The notes under the pieces: model-generated | What the model was told of the DNA's origin: nothing | The model's input: only the letters and a program-made list of their open reading frames with translations | The model's database searches: none | Made by a program: the position numbers and the translations under genes | Part shown: in pieces, positions 1 through 5,044 of the stretch | Position numbering within the stretch: the stretch's first letter is position 1 | How the letters are laid out: every line of letters begins with the position of its first letter | From: Novosphingobium sp. | GTDB lineage: Bacteria; Pseudomonadota; Alphaproteobacteria; Sphingomonadales; Sphingomonadaceae | Assembly (NCBI GenBank): GCA_030830245.1 | Contig: JAURNJ010000144.1 | Span: 1-5,044 of the forward strand | Direction of reading: 5' to 3' | DNA length: 5,044 nt

Positions 1-1
1 C

Positions 2-274
2 GAAAGCGCCTATTCGCGCATGCAGGCCGCGCGCGAACAGGAAGCCGCCACGATCCGCGCACAGGGCCAGAAGAGCGCGCAACTCATCCGCGCCGAGGCC
101 GAAGCTGAAGCCGCGCGCACCTATGCCGAGAGTTTCGGCAAGGATGCCGATTTCTACAATTTCTACCGCGCCATGCAGAGCTATGACTATGCGTTCAGCG
201 GCGAGGGCGAGAACGGCACCACCATCCTGCTTTCGCCAGACAATTCCTATCTGAAGCAGTTCAAGGGCCCGTGA
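2..274 (+). CDS. hflC: HflC, C-terminal part (SPFH-family FtsH protease modulator), 5' end outside window
   Basis: Only the last 90 residues are visible; the reading frame is open to the window edge, so the gene begins upstream. The visible part opens with a charged Ala/Glu/Arg/Gln-rich helix (SRMQAAREQEAATIRAQGQ, then an Ala-Glu repeat), typical of the coiled-coil stalk after an SPFH/Band 7 domain. It ends with the HflC signature FGKDADFYNFYRAMQSYDYAF and a closing ILLSPDNSYLKQF block, which matches the E. coli HflC ending (MSPDSDFFRYMK, from memory). In the family, HflC pairs with HflK in an inner-membrane cage, mostly periplasmic, that regulates FtsH. hflK is expected immediately upstream but is not visible. 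The stalk looks about 22 residues shorter than in E. coli HflC. The stop is TGA. The following degP gene on the same strand fits the common hflK-hflC-degP arrangement. Confidence 0.93.
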   Translation, partial: ESAYSRMQAAREQEAATIRAQGQKSAQLIRAEAEAEAARTYAESFGKDADFYNFYRAMQSYDYAFSGEGENGTTILLSPDNSYLKQFKGP

Positions 275-364
275 TGACGGGGTAAGCGGCGGCGGATGTT
301 CGGACTGAACTATTCAATCTGGGTTAAGCCGCAAGCGCCATTCATCGCGGCATTGAGGCCCCAA

Positions 365-380
365 GCGCCGAACGCGGCGC
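365..380 (+). promoter_or_regulatory. GC-rich hairpin in the hflC-degP spacer, upstream of the degP start
   Basis: GCGCCG at 365-370 is perfectly complementary to CGGCGC at 375-380, with a four-base AACG loop. No T-tract follows, so it does not look like an intrinsic terminator. It ends 7 bases before GTG 388, 25 before GTG 406 and 34 before GTG 415, so in RNA it would lie in the leader and crowd the binding site of the first GTG. The rest of the 113-bp spacer (275-387) shows no clear promoter. I could not find a convincing -35/-10 or GGAAC-type stress sigma pair. Function is unknown; short hairpins are common by chance in GC-rich DNA. Confidence 0.35.
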
Positions 381-387
381 GTCAAAT

Positions 388-1947
388 GTGAAGGACGACA
401 AGGACGTGAAGCCCGTGCGATACGTTTATGGAGTAACCTCTGCCCTTCTCCTGTCCGGCGCCGCCGTATCGCTGGCCACCGGTCAGCCTGCCGGAGCGCA
501 AGTGGCGCAGAACGAAAGCTCGCGCATGTCGAGCATGGTGCCCCGCGCCGGTGCGCCTGCCAGCTTTGCCGACCTTACCGAGCAACTCGCCCCCGCCGTG
601 GTCAACATTTCGACCCGCCAGAGCGTGCAGGTGGCGCAGGCCAATCCCTTTGCCGGCACGCCCTTTGCCGACCTGTTCGGCGGACAGGGCCAGCAGCAGG
701 GACCGACCACGCGCGAGGCGCAGTCGCTGGGATCGGGCTTCATCATTTCGGCGGACGGCTATGTCGTCACCAACAATCACGTCGTCGCGCCGGGGCGCAA
801 TGGCGAGATCAAGTCGATCACCGTGACAATGCCCAACGGCACCGAATATCCGGCGCGGCTGGTCGGGCGCGACGAGGCCTCGGACCTCGCGGTGCTCAAG
901 ATCGACGGGCAGCGCAACCTGCCCTTCGTCAAGTTCGGCGATTCGGCCAAGTCGCGCGTCGGAGACTGGGTGATCGCAATCGGAAACCCCTTCGGACTTG
1001 GCGGCACGGTGACTGCCGGCATCATTTCGGCTGTCTATCGCAATACCGGCTCGGGCACCGCCTACGACCGCTACATCCAGACCGACGCCTCGATCAATCG
1101 CGGCAATTCGGGCGGGCCGATGTTCGACATGAACGGCAACGTCATCGGCATCAACAACGCGATCTTCTCGCCTACGGGCGGCAGCGTCGGCATCGGCTTT
1201 GCCATCCCTGCTGAAATCGCTGCGCCGATCGTGGAGAAGCTGCGCCGGGGCGAGGCCATCGAGCGCGGATACCTTGGCGTGCGCATCCAGCCGCTGAGCG
1301 AAGACCTCGCCGATTCGCTCGGCCTCTCCCACAACAAGGGTGAATTCGTGCAGGCGGTCGAACCTGGGCAGGCTGCGGCAAAGGCCGGGATCCAGCCGGG
1401 CGACGTTGTCGTAAGAGTCAACGGCAAGGAAGTGACGCAGGAGCAGACCCTTTCCTACCTGGTCGCCAATACCGCGCCTGGCACGGTGATTCCAATCGAA
1501 CTGATCCGCGACGGAAGCCGCATGACCGTGCGCGTCAAGGTTAGCGCGCGGCCAAGCGAGCAGGAACTGCAGCAGCAGGTATTCGATCCGGACGAGGAAC
1601 AGGGCACCGATCCGTTCCAGCAACAGCAGCGCGGTGGCGAAGGCCTGACCGAGCAAGCGCTCGGGCTTTCAACAATGGCGCTGACTTCACAGATCGCGGG
1701 CCAGCTAGGCGTGCCAGCCGACACCAGGGGTCTCGTCATTGCCGTGGTCGATCCCAATTCGGACGCTGGCCAGAAGGGCCTGCGGCGCGGCGACATCGTG
1801 CTTTCGGCAAACTATCGCGCGGTCGAAACGGTCGCCGCTCTGGAAGAAGCGATCAAGGCCGCGAAGCGTGCCAACCGCGATGCCGTGCTTCTGCGCGTGC
1901 AGCGGCGCGGCCAGCCTGCGACCTATGTGCCCGTGAGACTGCGTTAA
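388..1947 (+). CDS. degP: DegP/HtrA (Do family) periplasmic serine endoprotease
   Basis: Envelope quality-control protease that degrades, and in the family also chaperones, misfolded periplasmic proteins. Numbered from GTG 388 (519 residues), a Sec signal peptide covers about 10-37, with hydrophobic core VTSALLLSGAAVSLA and a likely cleavage after A35-G36-A37. A trypsin-like protease domain follows, with the complete triad: H131 in TNNHVV, D166 in ASDLAVLKI and S241 in GNSGGP. PDZ1 spans about 295-388, beginning GYLGVRIQPL. A Gln- and acid-rich linker (about 391-422, including QQQQ) leads to PDZ2 at about 425-519. Two PDZ domains and this length are normal for Do proteases. The true start may be GTG 406 or 415, which have better ribosome-binding motifs. 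It lies 113 bp after hflC on the same strand, a functionally sensible pairing. DegQ/MucD-type naming is equally possible; the family call is firm. Confidence 0.96.
   Translation: MKDDKDVKPVRYVYGVTSALLLSGAAVSLATGQPAGAQVAQNESSRMSSMVPRAGAPASFADLTEQLAPAVVNISTRQSVQVAQANPFAGTPFADLFGGQGQQQGPTTREAQSLGSGFIISADGYVVTNNHVVAPGRNGEIKSITVTMPNGTEYPARLVGRDEASDLAVLKIDGQRNLPFVKFGDSAKSRVGDWVIAIGNPFGLGGTVTAGIISAVYRNTGSGTAYDRYIQTDASINRGNSGGPMFDMNGNVIGINNAIFSPTGGSVGIGFAIPAEIAAPIVEKLRRGEAIERGYLGVRIQPLSEDLADSLGLSHNKGEFVQAVEPGQAAAKAGIQPGDVVVRVNGKEVTQEQTLSYLVANTAPGTVIPIELIRDGSRMTVRVKVSARPSEQELQQQVFDPDEEQGTDPFQQQQRGGEGLTEQALGLSTMALTSQIAGQLGVPADTRGLVIAVVDPNSDAGQKGLRRGDIVLSANYRAVETVAALEEAIKAAKRANRDAVLLRVQRRGQPATYVPVRLR
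391..404 (+). promoter_or_regulatory. Tandem AAGGA ribosome-binding motifs serving alternative degP GTG starts
   Basis: AAGGA occurs at 391-395 and again at 400-404. Each lies exactly 10 bases before a GTG in the degP frame (406 and 415 respectively). The upstream GTG at 388 has no purine-rich Shine-Dalgarno motif ahead of it and follows a hairpin. The motifs therefore favour a start at 406 or 415 over 388. A start at 415 gives the most typical signal peptide, with Arg directly after the initiator and then the hydrophobic core. Confidence 0.45.
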
Positions 1948-1965
1948 CGACTTTTCGGGCGCAGC

Positions 1966-4086
1966 TTACTCGTAGGTGGCCGGGGCTGATGCGTCCCCAC
2001 GGCCCGTCGCCTGATCGAGGAAATTGTCGCTGGCAGCAGGCGGCGCCGTCCCGCGCCGGACATTCACTGGCGGCTCGGCGCCGGATCTGTCGCCGGGCAC
2101 CTGCTCGGAGCTGCCCGGCTCGATCAGGTTCCCGTCCTCGTCGACAAAGTAATAGTCGTTCGGATTGCCCATCATCATCTCGTCGTCCGGCTCAAGCTGC
2201 CATTCAGGCAGTTTGAGTTCGGTGTCGAATTGTTCGACCGGACGGTTTTTCACCGCCGAGCGCATGAAGGCCGCAAAGGCCCGCGCGGGGGCGGTGCCGC
2301 CCTGCAAGCCGCCGACTGCGCGGCTGTCATCGCGGCCCATCCACACGCCAGTCGTCAGGCCACTGGAGAAGCCAACGAAATAACCGTCCTTGTTCGAGCT
2401 TGTGGTGCCGGTTTTGCCTGCTACCGGCCGGCCGATCTGCGCCGCCTTGCCGGTGCCGGTGGCAACGGCGGTCTGCAACAGGTCCGTGATCCCGGCCGCG
2501 ACAAATTGCGGCACCAGCAGCTCTGTTTCGGCTGGCTTGCGGCGATAGAGCACAGAGCCATCCGCCGAAGTGACCTTGACGATGCCGTAAGGTTCGATGG
2601 CGCGGCCCTTGGCGGCGACGCTGGCAAAGGCGCGGGTCATGTCGATCAACCGCACTTCGGAGGTGCCCAGCACCATCGAAGGGACCGTTGCGATCGGGGT
2701 GGTGATGCCAAAGCGTCGCGCCATCCCGGCAACCGCGCCAAAGCCGACCTCGTTGCCCAGCTGTGCGGCGACTGTGTTTTTCGAATAGGCAAAGGCGGTG
2801 CGCACATCGATCTCGCCCGCATAGCTGCCGCCCGAATTGCGCGGACTCCAGCCCTCGATGGTCACCGGCTCGTCCACCACCTTGCTGTCAGGCGTGTAGC
2901 CCGCTTCGAGTGCCGCCAGATAGACGAACAGCTTCCACGCAGAGCCGGGCTGGCGCACGGCATTCACCGCACGGTTGTAGTTGCTGGTGACGTAGTCGGT
3001 GCCGCCGACCATGGCGCGTACCGCGCCGTCCCGGTCGATAGCGACCAGCGCGCCTTGCGAGGCGCCGGGAACATTGGCCCGAATCGCTGCCGTCGCCGCA
3101 TTTTGCATGGCTATGTCGATTGTCGTCCACACCTCGATCGGCTCGGTGGTGTCGGGCAGGACGATGTCGAGCTGCGGCAGCACCCAGTCGGTAAAATACC
3201 GCACGGAGTTCTGGCCCTTTTCCTTGGCCAGCCGCACCGCGTCCAGATCGGTCGAAGCGGCCTCGCCGCGGGTAATGTAGCCGTTTTCCGCCATCACTGA
3301 CAGCACGACTCGCGCCCTGCCCTGGGCAGCATCGATGTCGGCCGTAGGCGAATAGCGTGACGGGGCCTTCACCAGGCCGGCGATGATCGCGGCCTCAGAC
3401 AGCGAAAGCTGGCTCGCCGAATGGTCGAAAAACCTGCGGCTGGCGGCATCGATCCCGTAGGCGCCGCCGCCGAAATAGACCTTGTTGAGATAAAGCTCGA
3501 GCACTTCCTGCTTGCTAAACTTCGTCTCGAGCGCCAGCGCCAGCACGCCCTCGCGCAGCTTGCGGCCGAAGGTGCGGCTGTTGTTGAGGAAAATGTTGCG
3601 CGCAAGCTGCTGCGTGATGGTCGATGCACCCTCGCTGGCGGAACCGCTGCGCGCCCATACCATCAGCGCGCGCGCGATACCGACCGGATCGACGCCAAAG
3701 TGCGAATAGAACCGCCGGTCCTCGACCGCGACCATGGCGTCCTTCATCACCGGCGGGATGCCGCGGTATTCGATCCACTTGCCGTAACTTGGCCCGAGCG
3801 AGACGATCTCGGTCCCGTCCATGGCGCGAACCACGATCATCTGACCCTGTTTGCTGCTCTTCAGCTCTTCGAAACCGGGGAGGTCGCGCGCGGCCATGTA
3901 GACGGCAGTGCCAAGGAAAATAGCGCCGAGCAGGGCGACGGCGAAGCCCCAGACGAATGCACCGCGCACCAGCCTACGCCAAAACGAGCGCTTGGGCTTT
4001 TCCTTGCTGCTCCGCATTCGCGGTGGCGGGGGCGGCGGTGTGGAACCGCCCCTGCGCGAAGGGTGACGGCGCGGTGGTGAGGCCAT
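1966..4086 (-). CDS. Class A penicillin-binding protein, PBP1A family (mrcA-like): bifunctional glycosyltransferase/transpeptidase
   Basis: Polymerises lipid II into glycan strands and cross-links the stem peptides, anchored in the inner membrane with its catalytic domains in the periplasm. The 706-residue protein has a basic, proline-rich cytoplasmic tail (1-40, PPPPPP at 17-22) and a membrane segment at about 42-65. The GT51 domain holds EDRRFYSHFG with catalytic E122, GASTITQQ (153-160), RKLRE (175-179) and KQEVLELYLNKVYFG (192-206). The transpeptidase has GSAWK with nucleophile S382 and K385, SKN at 435-437 and KTG at 558-560. All key motifs are present, so both activities are expected. 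It is shorter than E. coli PBP1a (about 850) and has only a short linker between domains, with no sign of an inserted OB-type domain. The last ~90 residues are an acidic, Pro/Gly-rich tail. ATG 4086 is the first start available, because an in-frame TAG lies two codons upstream; its ribosome site is weak. It follows msrB after 123 bp on the same strand. Confidence 0.96.
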   Translation of the reverse strand: MASPPRRHPSRRGGSTPPPPPPRMRSSKEKPKRSFWRRLVRGAFVWGFAVALLGAIFLGTAVYMAARDLPGFEELKSSKQGQMIVVRAMDGTEIVSLGPSYGKWIEYRGIPPVMKDAMVAVEDRRFYSHFGVDPVGIARALMVWARSGSASEGASTITQQLARNIFLNNSRTFGRKLREGVLALALETKFSKQEVLELYLNKVYFGGGAYGIDAASRRFFDHSASQLSLSEAAIIAGLVKAPSRYSPTADIDAAQGRARVVLSVMAENGYITRGEAASTDLDAVRLAKEKGQNSVRYFTDWVLPQLDIVLPDTTEPIEVWTTIDIAMQNAATAAIRANVPGASQGALVAIDRDGAVRAMVGGTDYVTSNYNRAVNAVRQPGSAWKLFVYLAALEAGYTPDSKVVDEPVTIEGWSPRNSGGSYAGEIDVRTAFAYSKNTVAAQLGNEVGFGAVAGMARRFGITTPIATVPSMVLGTSEVRLIDMTRAFASVAAKGRAIEPYGIVKVTSADGSVLYRRKPAETELLVPQFVAAGITDLLQTAVATGTGKAAQIGRPVAGKTGTTSSNKDGYFVGFSSGLTTGVWMGRDDSRAVGGLQGGTAPARAFAAFMRSAVKNRPVEQFDTELKLPEWQLEPDDEMMMGNPNDYYFVDEDGNLIEPGSSEQVPGDRSGAEPPVNVRRGTAPPAASDNFLDQATGRGDASAPATYE

Positions 4087-4117
4087 GGGCTAGACTGCGG
4101 TCCCTGTGACGCCAGAA

Positions 4118-4198
4118 CGTGCCGGCGCGATTACACCCTCACTGCCCCGGATGGTAGCCGCCGGTGGCAAACAAACGGGGCATATCGCGCCGGGAACG
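4118..4198 (-). repeat. Nested inverted repeats in the msrB-PBP intergenic region (probable RNA stem-loop)
   Basis: CCGGCGCGAT at 4122-4131 is perfectly complementary to ATCGCGCCGG at 4184-4193. Inside it TGCCCCG (4143-4149) pairs with CGGGGCA (4176-4182), and inside that GCCG/TGGC (4157-4160 with 4165-4168) can form a small hairpin with one G-T pair. Outside, CGT (4118-4120) can pair with ACG (4196-4198). All arms nest in order, giving a long stem with one 11-versus-1 base internal asymmetry. In the direction of transcription it starts about 11 bases after the msrB stop and ends 31 bases before the PBP start. No T-tract follows on the - strand, so a classical intrinsic terminator is unlikely. 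It may act in mRNA processing, 3'-end stability, attenuation or protein binding; none of these is shown by the sequence. Confidence 0.6.
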
Positions 4199-4209
4199 CG
4201 ACAGAGAGA

Positions 4210-4614
4210 TCAGGTCTGGTCACCCTCGAAATCGAGCGAGGCGGAATTGATGCAATAGCGCAGCCCCCCGGCCTCACGCGGACCATCTGGAAACACATGG
4301 CCCAGATGGCCCTCGCACTTTGCGCAGCGCACCTCGGTGCGCACCATGCCGTGCGCCGTATCGACATGCTCGTCGACCGCATCTGGAGCGACCGGTGCGG
4401 TATAGCTCGGCCAGCCAGATCCGGAATTGTACTTAGTTTCCGAGGAGAACAGCGGCGCGCCGCAGCCCGCGCACTTGTACATGCCGGGAGCCTTGTTGCT
4501 CTCATATTGGCCGGTAAAGGCCCGCTCGGTCCCTGCCTGACGCAGGATGTGAAACTTCTCCGGCCCGAGCCTCTCGAGCCATTCCTGTTCGGTGAGGGTC
4601 AGCTTTCCGGTCAT
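4210..4614 (-). CDS. msrB: Peptide-methionine (R)-S-oxide reductase MsrB
   Basis: Reduces the R-epimer of methionine sulfoxide in proteins, repairing oxidative damage. There is no signal peptide, so it is probably cytoplasmic. The 134-residue protein is a complete single-domain MsrB. Two CxxC pairs (C48/C51 and C97/C100) form the structural zinc site, and the family blocks SGSGWPSY (64-71), [11 protein letters not shown] (102-112) and [11 protein letters not shown] (119-129) are present. C121 is the catalytic cysteine. The protein has only these five cysteines: the position usually occupied by the resolving cysteine (SGCGWPSF in E. coli) is S66. It would thus work as a one-cysteine type, with the sulfenic acid reduced directly by thioredoxin or another thiol. 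ATG 4614 is preferred over an in-frame ATG at 4653 because AAGGAG lies 8 bases ahead of it and homology begins there. It lies 48 bp after nfeD, probably in one operon. Confidence 0.96.
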   Translation of the reverse strand: MTGKLTLTEQEWLERLGPEKFHILRQAGTERAFTGQYESNKAPGMYKCAGCGAPLFSSETKYNSGSGWPSYTAPVAPDAVDEHVDTAHGMVRTEVRCAKCEGHLGHVFPDGPREAGGLRYCINSASLDFEGDQT

Positions 4615-4622
4615 TCGTACGT

Positions 4623-4628
4623 CTCCTT
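4623..4628 (-). promoter_or_regulatory. Strong Shine-Dalgarno site that fixes the msrB start
   Basis: Read on the - strand, AAGGAG lies 8 bases upstream of ATG 4614. This is the best ribosome-binding site in the window and rules in favour of the 134-residue MsrB over a 147-residue version starting at 4653. It sits within the 48-bp gap after the nfeD stop codon, which fits translation of msrB from a shared nfeD-msrB transcript. Confidence 0.8.
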
Positions 4629-4662
4629 CAGGCCCCGAATATGTGGCCCGCAAACCTCGCCT

Positions 4663-5044
4663 TCAACCCGCCGCTTCCACCAGCAGCATGGTTCCATCGT
4701 GCCCGGTGACCTTGAGCCGCGTGCCGACGGGTGCATCCGCGCCGCGAGCAAGCCACTCGCTGTCGCCCAGCTTCACCTTGCCGGTGCCACCCTCGATCGC
4801 CTGGGTCACCACCACGCTTTCGCCGACAAGGCGGTCCGCCCGTTTGTTCATCATCGGGTCGGCCTCGTGGATCGGGTTGTTGCGGATGTAGCGCCGCCCC
4901 ATGAACACCGCGACCACGGCAAGAACCGCAAAGACCACGATCTGCACAGGCACCCCGACCGGGGTCAGCCAGGCAAGCGCACCCACAATCAGCGCCGCGC
5001 CAGCCAGCCAGATCAGGAATACGCCGGGCGCGACCATTTCGGCA
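4663..5044 (-). CDS. NfeD-family membrane protein (short form), N-terminus outside window
   Basis: The frame stays open past ATG 5037 to the window edge, with Ala-Glu codons just before it. The resulting AEMVAPGVFLIWL is the internal motif usually found in the first membrane helix region of NfeD proteins, so Met 5037 is probably not the start. Counting from that Met, hydrophobic segments occupy about 6-24 and 29-47. A basic linker (GRRYIR) follows, then a small beta-rich domain at about 67-124 (RLVGESVVVTQAIEGGTGKV to the C-terminus) that matches the NfeD OB-fold. In the family these proteins partner SPFH/stomatin-like proteins in the membrane; the exact function is unsettled. A stomatin-like gene may therefore lie just upstream, beyond the window. 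Whether a ClpP-like protease domain precedes the visible part cannot be seen, though a short form is more likely. msrB follows closely on the same strand. Confidence 0.85.
   Translation of the reverse strand, partial: AEMVAPGVFLIWLAGAALIVGALAWLTPVGVPVQIVVFAVLAVVAVFMGRRYIRNNPIHEADPMMNKRADRLVGESVVVTQAIEGGTGKVKLGDSEWLARGADAPVGTRLKVTGHDGTMLLVEAAG

Noticed and set aside
274..285. Tiny ATG-ACG-GGG-TAA frame overlapping the hflC stop
   Set aside because: Three codons with no ribosome site of its own; best seen as chance.
275..387. Sigma-E or EcfG-type promoter ahead of degP (GGAC near 302, GTT near 322)
   Set aside because: The match to a GGAAC-type -35 is incomplete and spacing to the GTT is not clearly right; no other promoter pair stands out.
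382..1656. 424-residue open frame antisense to degP
   Set aside because: It is a GC-rich shadow of the degP reading frame: the translation is Arg/His/Asp-rich with no recognisable domain, while the sense strand encodes a complete protease with all catalytic motifs.
2230..3300. 356-residue open frame on the + strand across the PBP gene
   Set aside because: It lies entirely antisense to a complete penicillin-binding protein, has shadow-type composition and carries no motif. The 219-residue frame at 3421-4080 is rejected for the same reason.
1966..4086. Possible inactive PBP because the motif reads GSAWKL rather than the common GSAFKP
   Set aside because: The required Ser and Lys of SxxK are both present, and the SKN and KTG motifs are intact, so the change is conservative.
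4143..4182. Intrinsic terminator after msrB
   Set aside because: The stem is good but no T-tract follows on the transcribed strand, so I list it as an inverted repeat, not a terminator.
4615..4653. Longer MsrB starting at ATG 4653
   Set aside because: The added 13 residues do not resemble the MsrB family start, and the strong AAGGAG site lies inside that extension, ahead of ATG 4614.
1..5044. Mobile element, CRISPR array, tRNA/rRNA or defence-type system
   Set aside because: No transposase or integrase motifs, direct repeat arrays, or structured RNA signatures were seen; the window is nearly filled by recognisable housekeeping genes.

Overview
This GC-rich window looks like an ordinary chromosomal segment from an alphaproteobacterium, most likely Sphingomonadales (Erythrobacter, Novosphingobium or Sphingomonas-like). 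The placement is an inference from the hflC-degP gene order, strong GC third-position bias and the character of the proteins. No sequence search was run. Nothing suggests an insertion sequence, prophage, CRISPR array, tRNA or rRNA gene.

Layout: two gene groups converge. On the + strand (1-1947) lie the 3' end of hflC, a 113-bp spacer with a small GC-rich hairpin, and a complete DegP/HtrA-type periplasmic serine protease with a full His-Asp-Ser triad and two PDZ domains. On the - strand (5044 down to 1966) lie an NfeD-family membrane protein cut by the window edge, msrB (methionine-(R)-sulfoxide reductase), and a class A penicillin-binding protein with both glycosyltransferase and transpeptidase motifs intact. 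The two groups meet tail to tail with only 18 bp between stop codons (1948-1965).

Shared theme: all five genes act in, or could plausibly serve, envelope maintenance. HflC is part of the HflKC complex that modulates the FtsH membrane protease. DegP degrades or refolds damaged periplasmic proteins. NfeD proteins partner SPFH/stomatin proteins in the membrane. MsrB repairs oxidised methionine. The penicillin-binding protein builds peptidoglycan. This is housekeeping content, and I found no convincing new multi-gene system.

Most worth a second look: a nested set of inverted repeats (10-bp arms around 7-bp arms, with a small inner hairpin) fills most of the 123-bp msrB-PBP gap at 4118-4198 and lacks the T-tract of an intrinsic terminator. 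Smaller points are an HflC tail that appears 22 residues (two 11-residue repeats) shorter than E. coli HflC, an MsrB with Ser in place of the usual resolving Cys, and a degP start with three closely spaced GTG codons, two of them behind AAGGA motifs, just after a hairpin.
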